The position numbers and the translations under genes were made by a program. Source: Chryseobacterium populi (GTDB lineage: Bacteria; Bacteroidota; Bacteroidia; Flavobacteriales; Weeksellaceae). Taken from it: a DNA stretch of 64,000 nt. Below the pieces are notes generated by a model. It made no database searches and had not been told where the DNA came from. It worked only from the letters and a program-made list of their open reading frames with translations. Numbering within the stretch: the first letter of the stretch is position 1; each line of letters opens with the position of its first letter. Where the stretch lies: the NCBI RefSeq assembly GCF_000282115.1, contig NZ_AKJY01000009.1, positions 22,771-86,770 on the forward strand, written 5' to 3'. Shown here piece by piece: positions 7,070-15,197 of this stretch.

Positions 7070-9103
7070 TTATTTTAAGATTTGATAAACTAACATGGAC
7101 ACAAAATATGCCAAACCTGTCATCATCACCACCTGAAAACCTGTCCATTTCCAGCTTTTGGTTTCTCTGTAAACTACTGCAAGTGTGGAAACACACTGCA
7201 TTGCAAATGCATAAAATAAAAGCACTGAAATACCGGTAGCAAAGTTAAATACTTTTTCGCCATTCGGTTTTACATCATGTCTCATTTTATCAATAACCTT
7301 CATTTCGGGGGCATCATCATCCAGGCTGTATAAAGTAGACATTGTCCCTACAAAAACTTCTCTTGCCACAAAGCTGGTAATGATCCCCACTCCCATTTTC
7401 CAGTCGTACCCGAGAGGTTCGATAACGGGTTCAATTGCTTTCCCCATTTTTGCCAGATAAGAGTGGTCAAGCTCAACATTGGTTGCTACTACTTCATTCG
7501 GTTTTTGTTTCGGCCCGAAATAGCTCAGGAACCAGATAATGATACTTACAATGAAAATTATTTTCCCTGCTCCGGTAATGAAATCCCAGACTTTTCCCAA
7601 AACCATTTTAAAATCGTATCCGAAAAGCGGCTTTTTATAGGTGGGCAAATCCATTACAAGATAGGTTTTACCTTTACTTTTTATAAATCTTTTAAGAATC
7701 GACGCTGAAAATAAAGCAACTAAAAATCCCAGAAGATACATTCCCATCAGAACCAGAGCCTTATATTTGATCCCAAGGAAAGTTCCGTCTGAAATGATCA
7801 GCCCGATAATGATACTGTATACCGGCAGTCTTGCCGAGCAGGTCATGAAAGGGGTAACTAAGATTGTCAGCAACCTTTCTTTTACATTCTCAATATTTCT
7901 TGTAGAAATGACAGCAGGAATGGCACAGGCTGTTCCTGAAACCAAAGGGACAATACTTTTTCCGTTTAATCCGAACGGGCGTAAGAACCTGTCCATAAGG
8001 AAAATAACCCTCGCCATATATCCTGAATCTTCCAACAGGTACAGAAAATATAATAGAATCCCGATTTGTGGTGCAAAAACGATGATCCCGCCTAAGCCGG
8101 GAATAATTCCGTTTGAAATCAAAGAATTTACAGGACCTTCCGGAAGGTGCTCTGTTGTAAAAGCCGACAGCCATGCAAAAAAATCATCGATCCAGTTCAT
8201 CGGATATTCCGCCAGGAAGAAAACACTCTGGAAAATGATTAATAAAATAAACATAAAGACTACGTAACCCCAGAATTTATGAACCAGAACTTTATCCAGT
8301 TTTTCGGTCAGTAATTCTTTGAACTGAGGCTTTTTAGAAATAACATCAGCTAAGATCTTATCAACATTCTGATATCTCCTTACTGTTTCCTGAACCTGTA
8401 ATCTTTTAGGAACCAAACTTTTAGAATCCGGCTCGTTCATCTGCTCAACGATGGATTCAATCCTACCCAGATCTGAGCCTAAGGACAGACTCATCCAGGC
8501 TTTGTATTCATTTTTTATTCCTTTATGGGAAGCGAATTTGTGAAGGAAATCTTTGTGTTCGGTTGGTGTCTCAAAAGAAACTTTATCAGTTTTTACAAAT
8601 TCGTTGTTTAAAACGGCTTCTTTTATTTCGTTTATTCCGATCTGTTCTTTAGCATTCGTCTGAATAATTTTAATATTCAGTGCTTCGGAAAATTTTTGGA
8701 TATCAATAATAATTCCTCTTCTTTCAGCCTGATCAATCTGGTTGACCACCAGGATCATGGGAATCCCCAGGTCCTGAATCTGCTGAAACAACAGAAGCCC
8801 TCTTTTTAAGCTTAATGCTTCAAGAATATAGATAACTCCTGCATAATTTTTCTGCTCATCAATAAGAAATTTGGAAAAAATAGCTTCATCCTCGGAACTT
8901 GGATAAATGCTGTATGAGCCCGGCAAATCTATAACCTCAACATCTTCGTTTTTATAGGTATAGTTTCCTGAATGGCTTGCTACGGTAACCCCTGCATAGT
9001 TTCCGGTTTTCTGTTTTTTATTACAAAGTGTATTGAAAACCGTTGACTTTCCTACATTCGGGTTTCCTACTAAAAGCACTTGTTTTTTTTGAGTATCCTG
9101 CAT
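7070..9103 (-). CDS. feoB: Ferrous iron transporter FeoB
   Basis: This GTP-gated Fe(II) permease of the inner membrane has 677 residues. The N-terminal G domain shows GNPNVGKSTVFNTLC (P-loop), DLPGSYS (G3) and NQID (G4). A spacer helical domain follows to about 270, then roughly eight to ten transmembrane helices with the gate motifs VSGTACAIPAV and CSARLPVYSI. It is shorter than E. coli FeoB but normal for Bacteroidota. It overlaps the feoA stop by one base (TAATG) and is followed by the Cys-rich partner. Confidence 0.97.
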   Translation of the reverse strand: MQDTQKKQVLLVGNPNVGKSTVFNTLCNKKQKTGNYAGVTVASHSGNYTYKNEDVEVIDLPGSYSIYPSSEDEAIFSKFLIDEQKNYAGVIYILEALSLKRGLLLFQQIQDLGIPMILVVNQIDQAERRGIIIDIQKFSEALNIKIIQTNAKEQIGINEIKEAVLNNEFVKTDKVSFETPTEHKDFLHKFASHKGIKNEYKAWMSLSLGSDLGRIESIVEQMNEPDSKSLVPKRLQVQETVRRYQNVDKILADVISKKPQFKELLTEKLDKVLVHKFWGYVVFMFILLIIFQSVFFLAEYPMNWIDDFFAWLSAFTTEHLPEGPVNSLISNGIIPGLGGIIVFAPQIGILLYFLYLLEDSGYMARVIFLMDRFLRPFGLNGKSIVPLVSGTACAIPAVISTRNIENVKERLLTILVTPFMTCSARLPVYSIIIGLIISDGTFLGIKYKALVLMGMYLLGFLVALFSASILKRFIKSKGKTYLVMDLPTYKKPLFGYDFKMVLGKVWDFITGAGKIIFIVSIIIWFLSYFGPKQKPNEVVATNVELDHSYLAKMGKAIEPVIEPLGYDWKMGVGIITSFVAREVFVGTMSTLYSLDDDAPEMKVIDKMRHDVKPNGEKVFNFATGISVLLFYAFAMQCVSTLAVVYRETKSWKWTGFQVVMMTGLAYFVSMLVYQILK

Positions 9104-9357
9104 TAATTCAATTCTTCAACAATGATATAATTTCCTTCTTCCTCACGAAGAGCAATCCGGCTTTTTTCATCTCCAAACTCCACATACATAGGACCACTAA
9201 ACGGGGCCTGGTACAAAATCCTGAAAACAGTCTCCGGCAGAAGTCCCATTTCTATGATTTTGTTGGGCATTTTAAGATGATCATTATCATAACCCAATAT
9301 CTTTCCCATTTTGTTTTTGGGAAAGCTGCTTAATTTATGTAATTCATTCTCTTCCAA
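9103..9357 (-). CDS. feoA: Ferrous iron transport protein A
   Basis: This 84-residue cytosolic SH3-like protein contains LSSFPKNKMGKILGY at the start and MGLLPETVFRILYQAPFSGPMYVEFGD through the core, the typical FeoA pattern. It is the first gene of the feoA-feoB-Cys-rich operon. A good -7 promoter element (TATATTTG) and a palindrome lie within 55 bp upstream. FeoA is thought to modulate the GTPase activity of FeoB. Confidence 0.93.
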   Translation of the reverse strand: MEENELHKLSSFPKNKMGKILGYDNDHLKMPNKIIEMGLLPETVFRILYQAPFSGPMYVEFGDEKSRIALREEEGNYIIVEELN

Positions 9358-9377
9358 AGCCTGCTTTTTTGTCCATG

Positions 9378-9408
9378 CAAATATACGCTATTTAAATTTA
9401 ATCTAAAT
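9378..9408 (-). promoter_or_regulatory. feoA promoter with overlapping iron-repressor-like palindrome
   Basis: On the minus strand TATATTTG (9378-9385) matches the Bacteroidota -7 consensus TAnnTTTG, 20 bp before the feoA ATG. Just upstream, 9390-9408 is a 19-bp imperfect palindrome with arms TTTAaATT and AATCTAAA, in the position where a repressor would block the -33 element. A DtxR/IdeR-type or Fur regulator is the natural candidate. The regulator identity is inference. Confidence 0.45.
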
Positions 9409-9425
9409 AACCTTTTTTTGAAACA

Positions 9426-9458
9426 ATAAACCCAAATGCATGATACATTTGGGTTTAT
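9426..9458 (-). terminator. Hairpin downstream of GLPGLI gene
   Basis: A 13-bp perfect stem (ATAAACCCAAATG/CATTTGGGTTTAT) with a 7-nt loop lies between the GLPGLI stop and the feoA promoter. The T tract is weak, but the position fits a terminator for the GLPGLI gene. Confidence 0.6.
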
Positions 9459-9493
9459 CTGATCAATATAATTTAGTTGAATGAATGTAATTT

Positions 9494-10426
9494 TTAATCC
9501 TTTTCTTTTCCAACTTTTTCCACTTTCCCAACTTTTAATTTTTCATAAGGAGGTTCGATAGGATTGTCGTTTGAATTGAAAAAATCTTTGTATTGCTTTT
9601 CCTGCTTTTTCATCATATCTCCAATTGTCCCATCCATTCCCGGAATTGTTTTTGACATCATTTCCTGTGTCATCATCGGTCTTACTGTTGCAAAAGGGTC
9701 TTTCTTGAAATCATTGAATGTTTTCTCAAATTTCTCTCTCGGCAATTCGTTTATTTTTCCGCCTTTTGCCTGCATCAGATTTTCGATATATGAAAACTCA
9801 GTATAATCTTTCACTTTTTTATTTCCCTGAAGGACCCATGAGTAATTTTTACCTTCATCTTCTATTTTTACAATCAGCCCCGGAAGCCCCGAAAATTTGT
9901 AAGGCCCATCCTGAAACGGAAGATCAGTACTGAACCATGCAGTCCATTTTTTCCCTCCAAACTCGGTCGTTGCTTTCTGCGTGTTGTACGCTCCTATTTT
10001 TTGTTTTTCATTCGAGATATCCCAGTTAAATTTAGGCTCTTCACTGTATCCTATATTACTTGGTGTAAATCCGCTGGCAATTTTTTCTACGTATTGCACC
10101 TTCATGCTTGGATAAGATTTATATATTCTCGCAGAAATTTTCGGAGACTTCAGTGATTTTGACAAATCTTTCATGATTCCTGCTTTCTGCATGGCTTCTA
10201 TTTCCACTTTCATGATGGAATCCTGGGCAATGATGGTATAATCCTGATAAATAGATCTGCTTTTATCAGTAATATCCAGAATTGTAATCACCTTCTCCAT
10301 TTTTGCAGAATCTTTTTTAGGCTTATAGGTAAGCTCATAAAAGAACCGGTTTGCAGTTTCTTTAGATTCCTGTGCGTTGGCAAAAGCAAAAAGAGTGATA
10401 AGAAATATTGAAAATAGTTTTTTCAT
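9494..10426 (-). CDS. GLPGLI family protein
   Basis: This 310-residue secreted protein has signal peptide MKKLFSIFLITLFAFANAQ. The Bacteroidota family signature FSGLPGLIVKIEDE is near residue 184, preceded by the KKWTAWFSTDLPFQDGPYKF block. The C-terminal third is rich in Met and Lys. GLPGLI proteins have no known activity but often lie beside TonB-linked outer-membrane proteins, as here one gene away. Its upstream region shares the motif taattagtta-N15-tgttaca with that outer-membrane gene, suggesting co-regulation. Confidence 0.9.
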   Translation of the reverse strand: MKKLFSIFLITLFAFANAQESKETANRFFYELTYKPKKDSAKMEKVITILDITDKSRSIYQDYTIIAQDSIMKVEIEAMQKAGIMKDLSKSLKSPKISARIYKSYPSMKVQYVEKIASGFTPSNIGYSEEPKFNWDISNEKQKIGAYNTQKATTEFGGKKWTAWFSTDLPFQDGPYKFSGLPGLIVKIEDEGKNYSWVLQGNKKVKDYTEFSYIENLMQAKGGKINELPREKFEKTFNDFKKDPFATVRPMMTQEMMSKTIPGMDGTIGDMMKKQEKQYKDFFNSNDNPIEPPYEKLKVGKVEKVGKEKD

Positions 10427-10440
10427 TGTGAAACGTTTAT

Positions 10441-10472
10441 TAATTAGTTATCACCTGGTAAAATATGTTACA
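10441..10472 (-). promoter_or_regulatory. Candidate ECF-type promoter of GLPGLI gene
   Basis: The minus strand reads TGTAACA-N15-TAACTAATTA, ending 15 bp before the ATG. The same 32-nt layout is found before the TonB-linked gene (13909-13940) and, less exactly, before the tail-specific protease gene (61730-61761). TGTAACA resembles a -35 box recognised by ECF sigma factors, and the spacing fits a -35/-10 pair. Confidence 0.4.
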
Positions 10473-10616
10473 TCTTTTTTTGATTTTTATTTTTAGCCTG
10501 ATATTTTTAATTACAGATTCGATCTGGTAAAAAAGGTCATTTTAAAATTTATGATTCTGTTAAAACATTTTCATTATTAAAATTTTTAACTTTAAACCGC
10601 TTAAAAACAAAATATT

Positions 10617-11114
10617 ATGGACACTTTATCTCAATTAAAAAACGAGCTTCAGGAAGAGTATCAGACCACCAGAAAATTTTTTGAAGTTTATCCTGACAAC
10701 AAAAATGATTTTGCTCCTCATGAAAAAAGTATGAAAATGATGCATCTGGCTACTCACATTGCAGAAGTTTTTGAATGGCCCAACACGATGCTGAAAACAT
10801 CAGACCTTGATTTTGCCAACAATGATTATAAACCCAAACAGCTATCAACGAAAAATGACCTTTTAAATGCTCTTGATGAAAATTACCAATCGGGGATCAA
10901 CGCACTGGAAAATGCAAAAGAAGACGAGCTGAATCAAACATGGGCGCTGAAGAACAATGGTCAGGAGTTGGCAAAATGGTCAAAATATGGTTCAATCAGG
11001 CATAGCTTAAATCAGATTACGCATCACAGAGCTCAGCTTGGTGTCTATTACCGGTTAAATGATATTCCCCTGCCGGGAAGCTATGGCCCATCTGCAGATG
11101 ATCACAATTTTTAA
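10617..11114 (+). CDS. DinB family protein
   Basis: This 165-residue DinB/YfiT-like four-helix bundle carries metal-ligand histidines: HLATHIAEVFEW (first helix pair) and RHSLNQITHHRAQLGVYYRL (C-terminal helix). Members act as metal-dependent thiol transferases or stress-induced proteins of unknown substrate. It starts at ATG 10617 and is monocistronic, ending at a terminator shared with the convergent TonB-linked gene. Confidence 0.85.
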   Translation: MDTLSQLKNELQEEYQTTRKFFEVYPDNKNDFAPHEKSMKMMHLATHIAEVFEWPNTMLKTSDLDFANNDYKPKQLSTKNDLLNALDENYQSGINALENAKEDELNQTWALKNNGQELAKWSKYGSIRHSLNQITHHRAQLGVYYRLNDIPLPGSYGPSADDHNF

Positions 11115-11132
11115 AATAAAAGTATTGTAAAT

Positions 11133-11170
11133 AAAAACCAACCTCAGTGAGATTGGTTTTTATTTTTTAT
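11133..11170. terminator. Bidirectional terminator between dinB-like and TonB-linked genes
   Basis: The stem AAAAACCAA(CCTCAGTGAGA)TTGGTTTTT with T and A runs on both sides lies between two convergent genes and overlaps the last bases of the minus-strand gene. Confidence 0.75.
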
Positions 11171-13893
11171 TTAAAATTGAATTTTACGGTAAACATTACC
11201 TGGCTTGGCCGAAGCTGGATTCTTGTGTAAGAGATACTCTGCGGATTAATATCATATGTTTCAAACACTTTTTTATTGGCTATATTCATCCATTTCAATT
11301 CAAAATCGATCTTCTTTTTAGACCAGGTAAATTGATATGACAAATCATAGAACCCATTATTGTATTTTTGATCAGCCGCACTTGTATTTACCTGATCCCA
11401 ATTGAAACCAACGGTATGATTTTCTATTGGATAAAAGAAAACTCCTAAATTATGAGTAAATCCACTTCTTGAGTTTTCATTGTTCAACTGTGGAGTAACA
11501 CTTTTACTTATTTGTTTTGTCCTTGAAATATTGAAATTGTAATCAATGCTCATCCAACTGAAATAAGTGTTGTTGAATTTAAATCCGTAAGACTGGGAGT
11601 TGTTTTTACTTGTATAAGCAAAATCATTCTGATATGCATCTGATTTTGAAGTATTATTGCTATAGCTTACAGAAGCATTTGTTTTAAACTTAGGAAAATA
11701 TTTACCTACTTCAGCAGAATAACCATTATTCAAAACATGATTTTCCTGTTCCAGATATTTCATAATAGTGTAACCAGAATTATTTCTTATCGGTGATGAA
11801 ATTAGATTTCTTTTTGCATCCGAATATCTGTAATTAACATTAAAAAATAAATTATTCAAAGGGTTTCTATATTCTAATCTGGTTCCTGCAGATTTGGTAT
11901 TGTTTTGAGGAATCGGATTTTTTGCGTCCATTGCGTTAACTCCATTAGGAGAAGTCATTAAAAATCCTGAATATGCTGTATTCACTTCACCAAAATTGTT
12001 ATTAACATTGGCATTTACCGAAGCTTTCCAGAAAGAAGCAAAAGTGTACTGTGCAAAAATACTTGGTTCAAAAGTTACTTTATTTACATCTTTCGCAACG
12101 TTTCTTAATGGATCTTCCGCTTTAATATTATTGGAATTCACAGGGAAGTTTGCATATAGCATCCATGCATCATTCTTATAATTTACTCCCAGGCTTCCGT
12201 AGGGTGTTGCGGTTGTATATTTCAAATCATTACTGTATGCTGAAATTGGTGTTACAGGATCATTAGGATTAGTAGAAGGAATTGTGATCATATTTGACAA
12301 ATCTGAAACCAGATCCGTCGTTTTAAAATTAAATCCGACTTCCGGAGTGAATGTCCATCCTTTTGCAGAAAAGCCAATATTTGCAGAATGATTCGCTTCA
12401 AAAGTTTTCAACCTTAAATTCTGTCTCACAAGATCCGTCCCTGATGGAGTAGAGAATCCCGGAACCTGCAAATATGATGCCGGGGAAACCTCTAATGTTT
12501 GTCTATCCGTTTGATAATTAATAAAAGATAAAACGTTTACCATTTTTTCTTTCCAGGGAATTATTGTACTCAAAGAGTTTTGGAAAGATGACGTTGGGGA
12601 TCCTAATGCCTCTTCTCCATGTCTGTTCGAGTTTGTTAAAGAATTCGTTCTGTCTGCAACAGCTCTGTCTGCATTCCAGAATTGAGAAAAACTCGTAGTA
12701 TTTTTAAAAAATCCTTTTTTAGCATTTTTAGTAAAGATCAGCTCTCCCTTTGCCTTATCAGTATAAAAATTATTTAAAATATTTTGAGTAACCGTAGAAG
12801 CTGCTTCATCGGTTGTTGCAAAATAGTCTGTCTGACTGTAAGATTCTCTTTCTACTGCATTGTTTGTATAACTTGCATTGGCTTTTAGCTCCCATTCTTT
12901 TTTCTTATCCATATTTGTCAGATAGTTTGCTGATAAGAAATGAACATTATTCATTAAATATCTTTTAACAGGAAGATTGGGAGTATTGGCATTTTCAACA
13001 TTCAGCCAGTCATTTTGGGATGCATTTATTCTTCTCCCTTCAAACCTGTTTCCAAAAGCCAGAATATTTCCTTCATTTTCTACTTGCTCTCCCATATTAT
13101 TGGTTTTATAATTTACGACCCATTGGCTTTTCTGACCGAAAAACATGGGTGTTAATTTTACATTCCAAAGCCATGGATCTCCAAAACCTGTTCCCACTTC
13201 CCCTCTCCCTGTCATCGTTACGGAGTTTTTAAGCTTGATATTAATGGCAGCCTGATCTGACGGCACTTTATCCTGCAGAATTTTTACCGGCTGGTGGTTT
13301 TCAAGAACCTCAACTTTTTGTACCGCATCTTTGGGAAGAGAGTTATTGATGGTTCCGTAACCTCCTTCCATCAGGTCTTTTCCGTTTACATAAAATTTAT
13401 TAATGGCATTTCCCTGATAAAGAATAGTTCCGTCTGTATTGACTTCAATTCCGGGAATTTTTTTCATTACATCAGCTAATGTCCTGTCGCTTTTACTATC
13501 GAAGGCTTTAAGATCGTAGGCAATGGTATCGCCTCTTGCTGTAATCATTTTGGTTTTCAGCTGAACTTCCTTTATTTCTGTCGCTTCAGAATCCATTTTA
13601 AAATTCAGGTTCTGATCGCTGTTGCTGATTTGCTTTGTTAATGGTTTTTGATTGAATGCTTTTACTTTCAGGTCTACATTCGGTTCTGCAGAAGTAAAGC
13701 TCACTTTATATTCCCCTTTTGAATTGGTAATCCCATAGGCAAGAATCGCGTCTTTTCCCGGCTCTTCAACCGTTACACTTGCGCTCGGAATCGGGACTCC
13801 ATCTTCATCTGTAATTTTTCCTGTAACCGACTTCTGTGCGAAGGTAAGTACAGAGAAAAAAATCATCAGAAATAAAGAAATATTCTTTTTCAT
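11167..13893 (-). CDS. TonB-dependent-receptor-like outer-membrane beta-barrel protein
   Basis: The protein has 908 residues, with signal peptide MKKNISLFLMIFFSVLTFAQ, then a CarboxypepD_reg-like beta-sandwich (about 22-100, GKITDEDGVPIPSASVTV). A plug-like domain follows (about 115-225, RTLADVMKKIPGIEVNTDG and FYVNGKDLMEGGYG), then a long barrel ending in VMFTVKFNFK with the terminal-aromatic outer-membrane signal. The substrate is unknown; no SusD partner is adjacent. It probably works with the nearby GLPGLI protein, sharing an upstream promoter motif. The alternative label is 'outer membrane beta-barrel protein' without transport activity. Confidence 0.85.
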   Translation of the reverse strand: MKKNISLFLMIFFSVLTFAQKSVTGKITDEDGVPIPSASVTVEEPGKDAILAYGITNSKGEYKVSFTSAEPNVDLKVKAFNQKPLTKQISNSDQNLNFKMDSEATEIKEVQLKTKMITARGDTIAYDLKAFDSKSDRTLADVMKKIPGIEVNTDGTILYQGNAINKFYVNGKDLMEGGYGTINNSLPKDAVQKVEVLENHQPVKILQDKVPSDQAAINIKLKNSVTMTGRGEVGTGFGDPWLWNVKLTPMFFGQKSQWVVNYKTNNMGEQVENEGNILAFGNRFEGRRINASQNDWLNVENANTPNLPVKRYLMNNVHFLSANYLTNMDKKKEWELKANASYTNNAVERESYSQTDYFATTDEAASTVTQNILNNFYTDKAKGELIFTKNAKKGFFKNTTSFSQFWNADRAVADRTNSLTNSNRHGEEALGSPTSSFQNSLSTIIPWKEKMVNVLSFINYQTDRQTLEVSPASYLQVPGFSTPSGTDLVRQNLRLKTFEANHSANIGFSAKGWTFTPEVGFNFKTTDLVSDLSNMITIPSTNPNDPVTPISAYSNDLKYTTATPYGSLGVNYKNDAWMLYANFPVNSNNIKAEDPLRNVAKDVNKVTFEPSIFAQYTFASFWKASVNANVNNNFGEVNTAYSGFLMTSPNGVNAMDAKNPIPQNNTKSAGTRLEYRNPLNNLFFNVNYRYSDAKRNLISSPIRNNSGYTIMKYLEQENHVLNNGYSAEVGKYFPKFKTNASVSYSNNTSKSDAYQNDFAYTSKNNSQSYGFKFNNTYFSWMSIDYNFNISRTKQISKSVTPQLNNENSRSGFTHNLGVFFYPIENHTVGFNWDQVNTSAADQKYNNGFYDLSYQFTWSKKKIDFELKWMNIANKKVFETYDINPQSISYTRIQLRPSQVMFTVKFNFK

Positions 13894-13908
13894 AGTTTAT
13901 TATTTGAG

Positions 13909-13940
13909 TAATTAGTTAGTATCCCTGGTTTTTTGTTACA
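13909..13940 (-). promoter_or_regulatory. Candidate ECF-type promoter of TonB-linked gene
   Basis: The minus strand reads TGTAACA-N15-TAACTAATTA, with the same element lengths and 15-nt spacing as before the GLPGLI gene, ending 15 bp before the ATG. The exact repetition of position, spacing and sequence upstream of two neighbouring envelope genes supports a shared control element. Confidence 0.45.
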
Positions 13941-14003
13941 CATTTATAAAGATCAGTTTTATAAGAAAAAGTTAAAACCCTATGAATCACTATAAATATA
14001 GTG

Positions 14004-14084
14004 ATGCGTTTTTTAATAATTATTCTTTTTCTTTTTAGTTTGTTGCTAATTATGCTGATCTTCCTGTTATTTTTCAAAAAATAA
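14004..14084 (+). CDS. Possible 26-residue membrane peptide
   Basis: A short frame (ATG 14004, TAA 14082-14084) encodes one strongly hydrophobic helix flanked by Arg at position 2 and Lys-Lys at the C-terminus, as in real single-pass micropeptides. Its ATG overlaps the right arm of a 20-bp palindrome that could be an operator. AT-rich DNA yields such frames by chance, so it is only a candidate. Confidence 0.25.
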   Translation: MRFLIIILFLFSLLLIMLIFLLFFKK

Positions 14085-14246
14085 TCTTTGAAAATTTTTG
14101 TTTTTTATCCATTAAACAGAGAAACATCTGATTCCCTTATTTAGAATGGATATAAAAAATTGATTAACGTCATAGATTAAAAAAAAATTAAACTCTGCTT
14201 TATAAGCATTTATTTAATAATTTTGTAACATTAAAATTTTAACAGA

Positions 14247-15128
14247 ATGGGAATTAATTTAAAGCCTATAGATATTGTAGATGATATTACTAAAGAGGAA
14301 TTCTATGAAAAGTATCTAAAGCCCAGAAGGCCCGTTGTCATTAAAAACATGGCAAAAAACTGGCCTGCTTACCAAAAATGGACAATGGAATATGTGAAGG
14401 AGGTTGTGGGAGATGTTGTTGTTCCTTTATATGACAGTAAAAAAGCTGATCCCGCCGCTCCGATAAATACTCCGACAACGGAAATGAAATTTGCAGATTA
14501 CATTGATTTAATCCAAAGGGAGCCTACAGATTTAAGGATTTTCTTTTTTGACCCCATTAAACATGCCAACAAATTATTAAATGATTATATTTCTCCAAAA
14601 GAACTTATGGGAGGCTTTTTAGACAAATACCCATCAATGTTTTTCGGAGGAAAGAGCTCTGTTACTTTTCTACATTATGATATCGATTTAGCCCATATTT
14701 TCCATACTCATTTTAACGGGAGGAAGCATGTATTGCTTTTTGAATATAAATGGAAAGAAAGATTGTATAAACTACCATATGCTACTTATGCTCTGGAAGA
14801 TTATGACATTGAAAATCCTGATTTCACAAAATTCCCGGCTTTAGATGGTGTAGAAGGCATTGAATGCTTCCTTGAGCACGGGGACACCTTATTTATGCCA
14901 ACCGGATGGTGGCACTGGATGAAATACCTGGATGGAAGTTTCTCTATTTCCTTAAGAGCATGGGATAAGTCATGGGCCGTAAAAGCCAATTCTTTATGGA
15001 ATCTTACCGTACAGCGTAAGTTTGATGATATCATGAAATCCAATTTCAAGAAGAGGTATATGGACTGGAAGGAGAAAAAAGCGATTCAAAGAGCCGAAAT
15101 CGCCCTTAAAAAAGGGTTGCCAAAATAA
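14247..15128 (+). CDS. Cupin-like JmjC-domain protein
   Basis: This is a 293-residue cupin_8/JmjC protein. The jelly-roll metal site is visible as HYDIDLAHIFHTHF (HxD near residue 141) and the distal His in GDTLFMPTGWWHWMKYLDG (near 227), the Fe(II)/2-oxoglutarate ligand set. The N-terminal block EFYEKYLKPRRPVVIKNMAKNWPA is the family opening. Such enzymes hydroxylate proteins or small molecules, and the substrate here is unknown. It is transcribed alone and ends at a strong terminator. Confidence 0.88.
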   Translation: MGINLKPIDIVDDITKEEFYEKYLKPRRPVVIKNMAKNWPAYQKWTMEYVKEVVGDVVVPLYDSKKADPAAPINTPTTEMKFADYIDLIQREPTDLRIFFFDPIKHANKLLNDYISPKELMGGFLDKYPSMFFGGKSSVTFLHYDIDLAHIFHTHFNGRKHVLLFEYKWKERLYKLPYATYALEDYDIENPDFTKFPALDGVEGIECFLEHGDTLFMPTGWWHWMKYLDGSFSISLRAWDKSWAVKANSLWNLTVQRKFDDIMKSNFKKRYMDWKEKKAIQRAEIALKKGLPK

Positions 15129-15131
15129 ATG

Positions 15132-15160
15132 AAAAACCGTTTCCATTGAAACGGTTTTTC
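15132..15160 (+). terminator. Terminator after JmjC gene
   Basis: The stem AAAAACCGTTTC/GAAACGGTTTTT with a 4-nt loop, followed by a T tract, lies right after the stop codon. Confidence 0.8.
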
Positions 15161-15197
15161 ATTTTTTACAAATCGCCGGTAAATACGATCCCTTTAG

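Larger units (their letters stand above)
13894..14246. other. Intergenic region with promoter motif and a palindrome
   Basis: This 353-bp divergent gap contains the candidate ECF promoter of the TonB-linked gene (13909-13940). It also holds a near-perfect palindrome ATCACTATA-AA-TATAGTGAT (13986-14005), an ATG for a 26-residue hydrophobic peptide (14004-14084), and a TGTAACA at 14224-14230 just before the JmjC gene. No larger gene is present. Confidence 0.5.

Noticed and set aside
6915..7196. 93-codon version of the Cys-rich membrane protein
   Set aside because: The first 43 codons are the out-of-frame complement of feoB; the real start is ATG 7067.
14224..14246. TGTAACA before the JmjC gene as a fourth ECF promoter
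   Set aside because: It is only 16 bp from the ATG, leaving no room for the second box at the observed spacing.
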